A stretch of 64,000 nt of DNA from Rheinheimera oceanensis. GTDB taxonomy: Bacteria > Pseudomonadota > Gammaproteobacteria > Enterobacterales > Alteromonadaceae. Shown one piece after another: positions 48,012-56,532 of the stretch. The stretch is taken from positions 248,001 to 312,000 of the forward strand of contig NZ_JAGPNM010000003.1 in NCBI RefSeq assembly GCF_018831085.1, read 5' to 3'. The stretch's first letter is position 1, and each line of letters starts with the position of its first letter. The notes beneath the pieces were generated by a model. It was not told the origin of the DNA. It made no database searches and saw only the letters and a list, made by a program, of their open reading frames with translations. The position numbers and the translations under genes were made by a program.

Positions 48012-49136
48012 CTAATGGTCATGCTCTGAGTTGTAAATTTTAATTCCATTAGAGTTAAAAGCCACGCAATCATTGAAGACAATCGCAACACTTTTAACAG
48101 GTCTAGTCAGACCGACATACAATTTGGCTCGTGAATCATTGGCGAGTGCAGTGTTATTATTTTGAATCCACTTCAGCATAGGTTCGGTAGGGAAGATGAT
48201 CACACGTTCAAATGTCAGACCTTTAGATGTACCAAAGGTAAAAACAGGATAACGTTCATCTACAGTGCGCCTTTTATCCCAGCGCAACTGCACAGGAGTA
48301 TACGTTTTTAGGTAGTGACCCAGTAATTTTTCAGGCAGCAGGAAGACTCCGTCGTGACCGGATATTTCGCGAACGTTAGAGACTGAAGGGGCAAAAGCAG
48401 GATAAAGTTTATTGGCAAAGTCATTGATTTCGTGAAAGCACCGATAGTTCTCATTCAACATGTTATCATCGACGATCACCCCTGCCGCCTTGTCATCAAA
48501 GAAATTTATAATGGCAGCCTTTTTGTACTTTGCATTTTTCTCCGTATTAACGGTACTGTAAGTGGCCTGGCGAGGGTCGCCGACCAGCGTTATTTTAATG
48601 GGTGACCTGAACAATGTTTGGAGAATTTCAAGATCGTAACCGGCTAGGTCCTGAACCTCATCCACATAAATTTCATCAAAGCACGATGCCAGTCGAGCGA
48701 TGACTTTTCCTCCTGACTTCTCATCACAGCGAAGCGAGAGTTTGGCCATTTTATCGGAGTAAAGCTTAAAATCAGAACTGAAATAGTGCTGCCTAAAATC
48801 CTTTTCCCCCCAATAGACGGGTCTCCCTGCGAACTTAAAAGGTTTTGCACCTGATTTGCTGCTGCAAAGGAGCATGCCTTTGATATCAAAATCAAATAAA
48901 CACCCTTGATAAGGTTTTATCCAGTGTTTAATCAGAAAGGAAAACCAAGTGATCACATACAAATTAGGCGGAACATATCCATTCTCTTTAATGATTTTGA
49001 CATTTATTTCATCCCGGCACGCCTCGGTGAATGTGGTAATCAAAATACGCTTGCCTGAAGTGGCTGCCTTTAATGCTTCACTGACCACAAAGGTGCTTTT
49101 ACCCGCTCCAGCAGAGGCGATGATGACTTTGTTCAT
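48012..49136 (-). CDS. gajB: UvrD-like helicase, Gabija GajB-like (compact)
   Basis: A superfamily 1A helicase-like protein of 374 residues. Walker A is ASAGAGKST (residues 7-15), motif II is YVDEVQDLAG, motif III LVGDPRQATYS, motif V FGTSKGLTFERV, and motif VI KLYVGLTRPVKSV. It is much shorter than UvrD/PcrA (about 720) and shorter than the B. cereus GajB (about 494), so accessory 1B/2B insertions are reduced. Its ATG overlaps the upstream OLD nuclease stop (ATGA), meaning coupled translation. In Gabija, GajB senses nucleic acid changes and activates GajA; that role is transferred from the family. Confidence 0.82.
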   Translation of the reverse strand: MNKVIIASAGAGKSTFVVSEALKAATSGKRILITTFTEACRDEINVKIIKENGYVPPNLYVITWFSFLIKHWIKPYQGCLFDFDIKGMLLCSSKSGAKPFKFAGRPVYWGEKDFRQHYFSSDFKLYSDKMAKLSLRCDEKSGGKVIARLASCFDEIYVDEVQDLAGYDLEILQTLFRSPIKITLVGDPRQATYSTVNTEKNAKYKKAAIINFFDDKAAGVIVDDNMLNENYRCFHEINDFANKLYPAFAPSVSNVREISGHDGVFLLPEKLLGHYLKTYTPVQLRWDKRRTVDERYPVFTFGTSKGLTFERVIIFPTEPMLKWIQNNNTALANDSRAKLYVGLTRPVKSVAIVFNDCVAFNSNGIKIYNSEHDH

Positions 49137-50785
49137 TTGATCGCATCCAGTATGTACTGCGGATACTGGATGCTGAGCGCCGCAGTATTCGTATAATTAA
49201 AGACCTTCAATGCGCAATCTGTTTTATTCGCTCGCATGTAAATGAGTAACTCATCATCAGAAGCATGTGTAGTCCCTAAAACGGTATTAAGTTTTTCTCT
49301 ACTGTTGGCCTTCAGCAATTTAGGCTCAAGCGTATTGTAATTGTATGTTTTTGTACCCACCATCAGCTTACCGGTATCAACAACCGGGTCAAAACAGATA
49401 TCAATGTGTGGTTTTTTATTCGCATCTAAATAGGCGCTGTATTTTTTCTGGATTGCGGCAATATCACCATCATTGTCCGTTACGACGCAGGTAGGTTTGT
49501 CGATAATCGCAGCAATTTCCAGAAATCTCAGAAACGAAATTCCCACGGAAATTACTTCTATCCCGTCCTCAATGGGCAGTCTTTCTTGGTTTGCATCCAT
49601 GTAGGCTTTTTGAACCACAAGTTCGTCAGAATCGCCTTCAACCAGAATAGCTTTCTTACACAGAACCATTCGAAGAGTGTCGTAGCCCGCAATCTTTTCG
49701 AAAAACTCTTTTGTGCCTTGTGTTAACGAATCCAACTTCGTCGTCTTGCGGTTCGAGAGAAAAATCAGATCACCAAGACCGAGTTTGTTCGCAACGAAAC
49801 TACTATGAGTCGTAATGATGATTTGTTTACCTTTACAGTTGTCTTTTATGGTCTTGATGAGCAGATTAAGCTTGGTATGTGACAGGTTATTCTCAGGCTC
49901 TTCAATCAGAATGACATTCGATTCTTTTGCTTTATTGTGCGAGAGCGCCAAATTTGTCTTCACAATACTTTGCTCGCCCTTTCCAATGTAGTTAAACGGA
50001 ACATCATCTAGGCAGGTAATAAGACTTGATTCCCATGCTTTTTGAGAGGAAAGTTCAACCGAGATAGTGACCTTTTTACTGGTGATCTTGCTCGCACTGA
50101 TAATTTTCTTATTGATGATTTCGATGGATTCGTCTGATATGAAGGCTTCTTTCATTTTACGGTGCGACTGAGAAACACTAATGACCTCATCGTCCGTCAG
50201 CAAGTCCTTGATTATTCTGCTTATGTAAACATCTGATCCATTATTACCTCTGACTGAGGATGAATCGATAAATGCAGACTTGAGGGGGATGCTGCGTGAC
50301 GAGAGTGCGTCTCTGCTGAAGCTTTTCCACTCAATATCGTAATACTCAATAGGCAACGTTCTAATATCACCTGCTTTCAAGAGAGCTTCATAGGCAGCAT
50401 TATAGTCCTCGTTAAACTTGATTTTAAACATAACTCCCACTGAGGAGGACTTCAGGCTGTTCCCATCTCCCTCTAGGAAAACCGTGTCAGGCGTCTTTTG
50501 AAAGTGAAGTTCAACAAATAGTTCTGGTGGCGGCAATCTGGCTGCGGTTGCAAGGCTGGCTAGATATTCCTTCACTAACTGATCATTAAAGAGATATTGG
50601 CTGATGTTGTTCTTTACAGGTTTCCCCGCATACAACCCCGTCAAACCTAAGTTGATAGCCTCAAGGATGGTACTTTTCCCCGCTTCATTGTCACCTACGA
50701 TAATATTCACTGACTCATTGAACTCGATGCAGAATCGGTCTTTGAAGCCCTTAAAACCCTCAATAATTAACTTTGTAATAACCAT
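49133..50785 (-). CDS. gajA: OLD-family ATP-dependent endonuclease, Gabija GajA-like
   Basis: About 550 residues. The start at 50785 (MVITKLIIEGFKGF) has GGAG 6 nt upstream; a start at 50797 would add four residues. The ABC ATPase has Walker A GDNEAGKST (about 31-39), and signature and Walker B near 290-300 (VILIEEPENNLSH), followed by ITTHSSFVANKLGL. The C-terminal TOPRIM nuclease has the acidic motifs AILVEGDSDELVV (near 378) and VVTDNDGD (near 433). The layout matches GajA of the Gabija anti-phage system, and it forms a two-gene operon with the helicase. AT-richer than core genes. Confidence 0.87.
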   Translation of the reverse strand: MVITKLIIEGFKGFKDRFCIEFNESVNIIVGDNEAGKSTILEAINLGLTGLYAGKPVKNNISQYLFNDQLVKEYLASLATAARLPPPELFVELHFQKTPDTVFLEGDGNSLKSSSVGVMFKIKFNEDYNAAYEALLKAGDIRTLPIEYYDIEWKSFSRDALSSRSIPLKSAFIDSSSVRGNNGSDVYISRIIKDLLTDDEVISVSQSHRKMKEAFISDESIEIINKKIISASKITSKKVTISVELSSQKAWESSLITCLDDVPFNYIGKGEQSIVKTNLALSHNKAKESNVILIEEPENNLSHTKLNLLIKTIKDNCKGKQIIITTHSSFVANKLGLGDLIFLSNRKTTKLDSLTQGTKEFFEKIAGYDTLRMVLCKKAILVEGDSDELVVQKAYMDANQERLPIEDGIEVISVGISFLRFLEIAAIIDKPTCVVTDNDGDIAAIQKKYSAYLDANKKPHIDICFDPVVDTGKLMVGTKTYNYNTLEPKLLKANSREKLNTVLGTTHASDDELLIYMRANKTDCALKVFNYTNTAALSIQYPQYILDAIK

Positions 50786-50870
50786 TAACATCTCCATTGC
50801 ACGTTGAGCAAAATCAATTCGGAAAACATTTTTGATGAAAGGTGGATAGTGATTTATAGCAGCAAGTCAA

Positions 50871-51051
50871 ATATCAACCGAGCAATTGACCTGTCCCCTA
50901 TCAAAACATTACGCCAATGTTCGTAATGCGGACAATTTTGAGCTTTCAATTTTCACAAGAGGCTACTGGCGAAGTAACTTCAAAACACCTAAAGCTGAGC
51001 TCGCCTGTGAAACAGGATGTCCGTTGTTTTTAGTTTATGAAAATAACATCT
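50871..51051. other. Intergenic region upstream of the leader repeat
   Basis: Between gajA and the 235-residue gene. It contains a weaker third copy of the intergenic tag (50871-50900, AATATCAACC... CCTGTCCCCTAT) and a small inverted repeat CATTACG/CGTAATG at 50907-50928. A 60-codon frame at 50886-51068 has no recognisable content and I do not call it a gene. The gajA promoter must lie at the left end, but I see no consensus pair. Confidence 0.4.
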
Positions 51052-51150
51052 GTGCCTATAAGTTGTAAATTTTTAATAAGCGGTGTAGTGTTTTGTTCGT
51101 TAAATCAATATTTCAGGATGAGCTGTGCTTAAATGCGGGGAAACCCGTCG
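51052..51150 (+). repeat. Duplicated leader element, copy 1
   Basis: About 100 nt that align with 52117-52219. The most conserved parts are CCTATAAGTTGT, TTTTAA..AAGCGGTGTA.TGTT, and a TTAAAT followed by a small hairpin (CGGG-GAAA-CCCG here). It ends about 35 nt before the ATG at 51185. It may be a shared promoter or regulator site, or a landmark of the insertion process. Confidence 0.65.
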
Positions 51151-51184
51151 AACAATTGCCAGGTAAATGGAGTAAACATTTCGA

Positions 51185-51892
51185 ATGGTTCTTATAGGGT
51201 CTACGGACTTTTATATTGGAGTAAAAAGCCTCCCTAAAAGGCAATTCGAGGACTACTCCGCTCACTTATTTGATGAGTGGCAGTTTTATGTAGACCGTGA
51301 GCTGCAGCTACCTGATTATTCTTTATCTCTGGTAGTAGAGGAGGGTTCGATAAAGGCTGTCGGGAGAATAGCTACGACCCTTGGTGTTCTTTATATTGGT
51401 ATTGGGCAGTATGGTTCCTTCATATCCGGACTACAAATAATCCATGAGCAAGTTCGCACGGTTGGTGGATATCTTGCAGAGCGCGCTGGCGCGCCTTTTC
51501 AATCGAGTAAGGCGAAACCAAGGGTAAGGCGAAATGGAGAGTCGCTGGCCCGTCTTCAGACACTATTTGTAAAGGTTCAGAGAGGTGAATTGTCGATTAA
51601 CGAAGCAATGATTGAATCAGAAAGAATTTTTGGATTTGAGCTCAACGATGCTGTTAAATTCAAAAACGAACTCAAACAATCATTTGAACAAGCTCCGCTT
51701 CTTCCCAAACAGTTGTATCTCCCATTGGTTGATGTTGAAGGAGAAGAAATATATTTGCGGGATGCGCCGAGAAAGCCACGTACTCCTCCGCCGAGATTAC
51801 CAGTACCTGCGCCAGCTTCTGACTTATATCGTATTGAAATTAAGCGGGAAAGTAGGAGGGGCAAGAAAGATATACGTGTTGTTAGCTTGTAG
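51185..51892 (+). CDS. Unrecognised accessory protein, 235 residues
   Basis: I do not recognise this protein. The N-terminal half has an alpha/beta look, with a mildly hydrophobic stretch at about 56-85 (VGRIATTLGVLYIGIGQYGSFISGL in two blocks) that may be one membrane or buried helix. The middle part (about 105-165) is charged and helical. The C-terminal tail is rich in Pro and Arg (RKPRTPPPRLPVPAPAS), then basic (EIKRESRRGKKDIR), as in linkers that bind partners or nucleic acid. A stop codon 4 codons upstream fixes the ATG region; GGAG lies 13 nt before it. It is AT-rich and sits between Gabija and the DUF6119 gene. Confidence 0.75.
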   Translation: MVLIGSTDFYIGVKSLPKRQFEDYSAHLFDEWQFYVDRELQLPDYSLSLVVEEGSIKAVGRIATTLGVLYIGIGQYGSFISGLQIIHEQVRTVGGYLAERAGAPFQSSKAKPRVRRNGESLARLQTLFVKVQRGELSINEAMIESERIFGFELNDAVKFKNELKQSFEQAPLLPKQLYLPLVDVEGEEIYLRDAPRKPRTPPPRLPVPAPASDLYRIEIKRESRRGKKDIRVVSL

Positions 51893-52116
51893 AATTTAAT
51901 CTAACAATCAGCTGACATTGCACCGATGGGGCAAATATTAGGGGCAGCTCAAAATTAAGCTGACCGTCCGCAATTCGCTCATTTCTGCCAGTTGGTTTCT
52001 GTCGCCTGGCAGGTTAGTGCAAATAGCGGACATGACTTTCGGTATCTCACTTGGAATTTGAGTCGTGTATTTATACCCAGCTTGCTCCATATTTGTCGCC
52101 TGCTTAAGTAGCAGTT
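51893..52116. other. Intergenic region without a supported gene
   Basis: Holds no gene that I can support. It contains pieces such as GTCCGC...GCTCATTT and AGCGGACAT that resemble the debris at 47935-47975. The second copy of the duplicated leader begins at 52117. Confidence 0.4.
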
Positions 52117-52219
52117 GTACCTATAAGTTGTTGTATGTTTTAAAGAAGCGGTGTAATGTTGTTGTGCAATAAATATACAAAGACGGGTTGACCCGCGTTT
52201 AAATACGGGATGATCCGCT
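52117..52219 (+). repeat. Duplicated leader element, copy 2
   Basis: Second copy of the element at 51052-51150, with the same CCTATAAGTTGT and AAGCGGTGTA blocks and hairpin-forming segments (ACGGGTTGACCCG and CGGGATGATCCG). It ends about 40 nt before the ATG of the DUF6119-like gene, the same relative position as copy 1. Confidence 0.65.
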
Positions 52220-52258
52220 AAAGCATTAGTTTTACAGTGCTTAGCCGAGAAGGGATTT

Positions 52259-53875
52259 ATGGCAAGAGTAAAGAAAATCAGAAAAGAAAAGCTATCTATC
52301 TATTTGGCTAGAGATGGTAGCAAGCCGGATTCCGACGTTATAAAGCTAGAAAATGCTAAGCAACCTATTGAAATAGACTTGCCAGAGGCAGAATCAGCCC
52401 GTCTTTACATAAAAAAGCAGCCACCTAAAAATGCCCCTCCTTGGACTAGATTATTTACAACAGATAACCAAGTAGATGCTTCTGAATTTGGCATCTCTTC
52501 AAATGTAGGGGCAGTATTCATAGTAAGAATTTCAGGAGCTACATTTATACTGTCTTTTGGCACTGGTTTTCATCTTCTAAAGCAAGAGTCTATCGAGCGT
52601 GATTTTGGTTTAAAGGTGACGCTGAACTCTGTAGATCCTGACAAACTGAGAAGTTTGGATAAAGCTAGCTATGATCACAATCCATTGAATTCAAGAACTC
52701 AAAGCACACGGGATGTAGATATATTTAATCTCCATTTAGATTCTGAGATGGAAATGCTTTACGCTGTGACAGGAACATCATTAGTAAAAGAATTTGGTAG
52801 TCATGTAACTGGCAGGGATGCTCTAACAATAGCAGTAGAAATCAACCTTTCACATATACCCGCGATTCTTTCAAAGTCTATCAAACAATATCGTTCTAAT
52901 CTTCCAGACAAATTCAGCTGGGTAGAAAATATCAATAGGGTTCGAGACTATGACGAGATTGAAATACTTGATTTGGAACTAGATAAATACTTGAGTAGTA
53001 ACAATGTTTCTAATTTCTGGTTAGGGGAACCCGAAATAGTAGACTGGGAAGGTCAAATCGGCTACTCATTTGATATGTACCAGAAAACCCTTCGCCATGT
53101 GGTTTTATCTTTCGATGACTATATAACATACCTCGGTGGTGTTACTCCTACAGTTGAGTTAATGAAGAGCAACGTTGTTCACGTAAACAACAATGAGTAT
53201 CAGTCTGTAAAAAATTGGCCAGTCTACCGCTGTTTGTATGCTGAAATTAAATTTGGAAAAGATCAGTACATTTTAAGAAATGGAGTATGGTACAAAATTA
53301 ACTGCGACTTTGTTTCAGCGGTTGATGATTACCTCAGCGATCTTGAAACTTATCAATTTTCGTTTCCCATATATGCTCATGATGATGAGGGAGACTATAA
53401 CAAGCAAGTGGTTAAAACAAAAAGTGGCTTTTGCTTGATGGATAAAAAGAATATTCAAATTGGCGGCCCTTATGACAAATTAGAGCACTGTGATTTGATA
53501 AAAGATGGAAATGAGTTTGTTCATGTAAAATTATATAGAAGCTCAAGCACACTAAGTCATCTGTTCTCACAAGGGTTTGTGGCTGCTGAAGCATTTATCA
53601 AGGACTCTGAATACAGGGAAAAACTAAATCCAAAATTACCGGCATCAATTAAATTAGTAGACCCTAAGGAAAGGCCAGATCCAAGCAAATATAGGGTGGT
53701 GTATGCAATTGCTACAACCAAGGATATACCTGCTGAACTCCCATTCTTTTCGAAGGTGACTCTGAAAAATTCCTTAAAAACATTAAAGGCATTAAATTAC
53801 AACATTTCTATTTCGAAAATAGATATTGATCCCACATGGTTAAAGACTAAAAAATGCAAGCCAAAGAAAAATTAA
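52259..53875 (+). CDS. DUF6119/TIGR04141-type sporadically distributed protein
   Basis: A protein of 538 residues that matches what I know of the TIGR04141/DUF6119 family of scattered, mobile-element-associated proteins. Visible parts are a basic N-terminus, an ARVKKIRKEKLSIYLARDG start, VFIVRISGATFILSFGTGFHLL (about 83-104), SFDMYQKT, and a C-terminal KLYRSSSTLSHLFSQGFVAAEAF (about 423-445), the most family-like motif. No signal peptide or membrane helix. The molecular function is not established; association with defence islands suggests a conflict role. Codon use and composition are the most AT-rich in the window. AAGGGA precedes the ATG. Confidence 0.8.
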   Translation: MARVKKIRKEKLSIYLARDGSKPDSDVIKLENAKQPIEIDLPEAESARLYIKKQPPKNAPPWTRLFTTDNQVDASEFGISSNVGAVFIVRISGATFILSFGTGFHLLKQESIERDFGLKVTLNSVDPDKLRSLDKASYDHNPLNSRTQSTRDVDIFNLHLDSEMEMLYAVTGTSLVKEFGSHVTGRDALTIAVEINLSHIPAILSKSIKQYRSNLPDKFSWVENINRVRDYDEIEILDLELDKYLSSNNVSNFWLGEPEIVDWEGQIGYSFDMYQKTLRHVVLSFDDYITYLGGVTPTVELMKSNVVHVNNNEYQSVKNWPVYRCLYAEIKFGKDQYILRNGVWYKINCDFVSAVDDYLSDLETYQFSFPIYAHDDEGDYNKQVVKTKSGFCLMDKKNIQIGGPYDKLEHCDLIKDGNEFVHVKLYRSSSTLSHLFSQGFVAAEAFIKDSEYREKLNPKLPASIKLVDPKERPDPSKYRVVYAIATTKDIPAELPFFSKVTLKNSLKTLKALNYNISISKIDIDPTWLKTKKCKPKKN

Positions 53876-54279
53876 CAAGGAGCTGCTAACGGATAAATTT
53901 TCCACCGCACTCCAAATTTGCCGCTGAGCGCGGCGTTAACGTCTGCTAATCGCTCATAGCAGCCGGACCGTATCTAAACAACTGCCCCAAATAGTAGATC
54001 CCCCAAGGAGAGAATTTGGCGCAGGCGTTACGGCTAACATCCGCGCAGCTTAGTTAGGCTGCACCTTCGCTGCACCATAAGCTTCTGTTCCCCACAACGG
54101 CACGGTAATAAGCTGTGCTAAAAGCTACCGCAGGTTTCTTTGGTAGAGTACGGCAAATACATCTGGGGTTGGTTTTCTATAGCGGGAGCTTCGCGCCTCT
54201 GGCTGCTTTTAGCAGCGCATCCCAATCATCCGGTGGGTTACCCGATTTAAGCATCTGGCCGAAAACTGCCGATGCAAAG
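53876..54279. other. Intergenic region, decayed DNA
   Basis: About 400 nt without a supported gene, back to core-like composition. A leftward stretch near 54254-54180 could encode MLKSGNPPDDWDALLKAA before a stop, which looks like a gene fragment, but I cannot name it. An inverted pair TAACGGCTAAC...GTTAGGC near 54040-54060 was considered as an integron site and rejected. Confidence 0.4.
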
Positions 54280-54304
54280 CTACAAAGATTGACAATCTTT
54301 GTAG
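54280..54304. promoter_or_regulatory. Palindrome upstream of parD, probable operator
   Basis: Perfect 12-bp inverted repeat CTACAAAGATTG/CAATCTTTGTAG with a 1-nt centre, 46 nt before the parD start. Antitoxins of this family autoregulate by binding palindromes in their promoter, so it is a likely ParD operator. Confidence 0.65.
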
Positions 54305-54350
54305 TGGCACCCAGCATTGTTGCTGTTAATGCTTACCCTTGGAGGCCATT

Positions 54351-54608
54351 ATGCATGTATCCCTGACGCCTGAATTAGGGTCGCGCATTAAAGCCAAAGT
54401 TGACAGTGGGTTATACAACAATGCCAGTGAAGTTATCCGCGAAGCTTTACGCTTTATGGATACTCATGAAGATTGGATCCACGAAGTGAAACTGGCCCGC
54501 CTGCGTGAGCAACTAAAAGTTGGCACCGAGCAATTGGACCGTGGCGAAGGTATTGTAATTGAATCAAAGGCCGCGCTGGATACACTGTTTGACGATATAA
54601 AAGGCTGA
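54351..54608 (+). CDS. parD: ParD family antitoxin
   Basis: An 85-residue ribbon-helix-helix antitoxin of the CC2985/ParD type. It begins MHVSLTPELGSRIKAKVDSG, followed by the helix YNNASEVIREALRFMDTHE, the classic DNA-binding and dimer core, and a C-terminal helical tail (KLARLREQLKVGTEQLDRG, ALDTLFDDIKG) that would wrap the toxin. The ATG at 54351 has GGAGG 5 nt upstream; a TTG at 54339 is less likely. The partner toxin ParE is present only as a C-terminal fragment. Confidence 0.92.
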   Translation: MHVSLTPELGSRIKAKVDSGLYNNASEVIREALRFMDTHEDWIHEVKLARLREQLKVGTEQLDRGEGIVIESKAALDTLFDDIKG

Positions 54609-54614
54609 GCCTAG

Positions 54615-54737
54615 ATCAGAAGCTTACCCATTCAAAGCTATATCTTGTTTTACCGTGTTACTGCCAACCACATTGAAATTATTCGCGTACTGCACGGCCG
54701 TCAAGACCCTCAGCGGCATATGCTGTCGTTCCCATAA
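54615..54737 (+). pseudogene. Truncated parE toxin (3' fragment)
   Basis: A frame of 40 codons beginning in RSLPIQSYILFYRVTANH and continuing IEIIRVLHGRQDPQ, which is the C-terminal part of ParE/RelE-type toxins (pattern YxIFYR...IEIxRVLHGxRD). It has no start codon, and the N-terminal 55-60 residues expected right after parD are deleted. The toxin should therefore be inactive. Confidence 0.85.
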
Positions 54738-54845
54738 TAGCGCCGCTAGATAAGTAGTGTTTAGCGCTGCCGGAAGTTTCCCTGGTGGAGTAGGGCAGTT
54801 CTTGCCGTGCCAATAGGGTAAGAATAAAGCATCATATTTTCCTGT

Positions 54846-56435
54846 TTATAATCCTATGCCGTTATCTCCGGTACGAGCCGCCTTACCAGAGGTTACAGAT
54901 ACCACCTGACGTAACCCGGAGAAGGTATAACCTAAGGCTGGTTGCTCTCCTGCACGGGGAGAATCTATTGCAATTTCCAGCCCGGTTCCCGCTTTAGGGG
55001 TATAACTGCCAAAGAAACTGGCCACAGTGCCAATATAGCATTGGTTATCAATCCATACCGGGATCAGGCCTACCTGTTCCATCGAGTAATGCATCGGGCG
55101 CCCGGTGTAATAAGCCTGCTGCTGGTTTGCATTTGTTCCTTCCGGTACCGGACATATGGCCTGCCCGGGCTTATTTTCGCCGTTAGCATCTATGGCAAAT
55201 TTACCGGGTAGCCCGGCGATGGCCTGCAATAGCTGTTGCTGTTCCTGTGGGTGTTGTACAGGGCCATTGTCATGCCATTGCTGCTGTAATTGCATATTAT
55301 ATTGATAACGTACAGTGATTGCCGGAAGCTCCTGCTGATGTAAAAATGGTCTTAGCAGATACAACCGCTCCATACTGAAATGCCCATCCAGCCATACGAC
55401 ATACACTTGTCCCTGTAATGTTATCCACCAGGAATGCTGGTTAGCCCCTCTGCCATTTTGCGAGAAGAACCCACCTGGAATCATCTCATCGGCTTCCGGG
55501 CCGGGGTTAGTGGAATAAAACCGGTTTTTGCCCCTTTTTAATACTCCGGTATAGCTGAACAGCCCGGTTCCACCAATATAGCTCTCAATAATCAAATCAC
55601 GGCGACCATCGCCATCCAGGTCAATCAGGGAAAAGTCGGCCTTTCTGGCTTCTCCGGCAGCAGTTAATAAATTGGTACCTAAAAAAGCCTGCCATTCATC
55701 ATCAGTAATTTCAGCCACAGGTTTCTTGCGGGAAAGAGGCTGGCCACTGTCATAATCAAGGGAAAAATGGCTAACGCCTTGCGAAACCTGCAACTGATTC
55801 AGCGCGTTATCCAGCGACGATAATAATAACTCCGGGTCCTGCTGTTGCAGGTTTTCCACAATAGCGTGTAACTGCTGTAATGCCTTAGCATCAATCTCTG
55901 CCATTTCAGCTGCTGTTTTAACGACGGGGGCTGCCGGTACCGTACTTTCATCTTTATTTCCGGGCCGGATTAGTGCGCCGGTAGTATTAATGCGTCCCTG
56001 AAATTCATCCATTTTCAGCAGAACCGCATTAGAACCTGCGGTAGACAAACGATAATGCCTATCGCCAATCAGTAACGCTGTATTCTGATCATGTTTAAGC
56101 GCCGTCAGTACAGAGGTAACTTGTGATGCAGATAAAAGAAACTGCCCGGCAGAAGGCTGTAATGTTCCGGCTGACTCGTCATTAATATGCAATACCGCGG
56201 CTAATCCGGTGAATTCATGATTACGGCTAATCACCCGGCCGGAAAGGGCCTGGTTTGGTCCAGCCTGCCGGCTTAGCTCTACTTTGACATCATCACCGCT
56301 ATGCGCAATACAGGCCCCGTTGTCATAACACCGGATGGCCCAGTCTTTGTGAGAAAATTCAACTTCTGTTATTGGTAATGCCCAAAGCGGAGATCCAACA
56401 AAACCAACAAAGACAGATAACAGAAAACGGCACAT
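54846..56435 (-). CDS. DUF1176 domain exported protein
   Basis: About 529 residues from the ATG at 56435, which follows AGGA by 7 nt and starts a signal peptide (MCRFLLSVFVGFVGSPLWAL). The N-terminal part has KDWAIRCYDNGACIAHS and LSRQAGPNQ, which match DUF1176 (W..xCDNxxxC). A central region has a calcium-site-like LIDLDGDGRRDLIIESY, as in FG-GAP or EF-type repeats. The C-terminal half is of the kind seen in bacterial DUF1176 proteins with lysozyme-inhibitor-like features, although that is weak. Core-like composition places it outside the island. Role unknown; periplasmic location is likely. Confidence 0.83.
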   Translation of the reverse strand: MCRFLLSVFVGFVGSPLWALPITEVEFSHKDWAIRCYDNGACIAHSGDDVKVELSRQAGPNQALSGRVISRNHEFTGLAAVLHINDESAGTLQPSAGQFLLSASQVTSVLTALKHDQNTALLIGDRHYRLSTAGSNAVLLKMDEFQGRINTTGALIRPGNKDESTVPAAPVVKTAAEMAEIDAKALQQLHAIVENLQQQDPELLLSSLDNALNQLQVSQGVSHFSLDYDSGQPLSRKKPVAEITDDEWQAFLGTNLLTAAGEARKADFSLIDLDGDGRRDLIIESYIGGTGLFSYTGVLKRGKNRFYSTNPGPEADEMIPGGFFSQNGRGANQHSWWITLQGQVYVVWLDGHFSMERLYLLRPFLHQQELPAITVRYQYNMQLQQQWHDNGPVQHPQEQQQLLQAIAGLPGKFAIDANGENKPGQAICPVPEGTNANQQQAYYTGRPMHYSMEQVGLIPVWIDNQCYIGTVASFFGSYTPKAGTGLEIAIDSPRAGEQPALGYTFSGLRQVVSVTSGKAARTGDNGIGL

Positions 56436-56532
56436 ATGTTTTCCTAAAGTACAACCATGATCCAAAGATAACATTATGCTCAGACAGCATGTTTCTGTCC
56501 ACGAGTGGTAAATACAACAGAAATCAGCAAAT

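Noticed and set aside
50886..51068. A 60-codon gene upstream of the 235-residue gene
   Set aside because: It ends inside the duplicated leader and has no ribosome site or homologue that I can recognise.
53880..54065. Integron attC sites in the gap after the DUF6119 gene
   Set aside because: GTTAGGC and TAAC-type strings occur, but not as a properly spaced, inverted pair, and no integrase is present.
54115..54366. An 83-codon rightward gene before parD
   Set aside because: It runs through the palindrome and the parD ribosome site, and its translation has no recognisable pattern.
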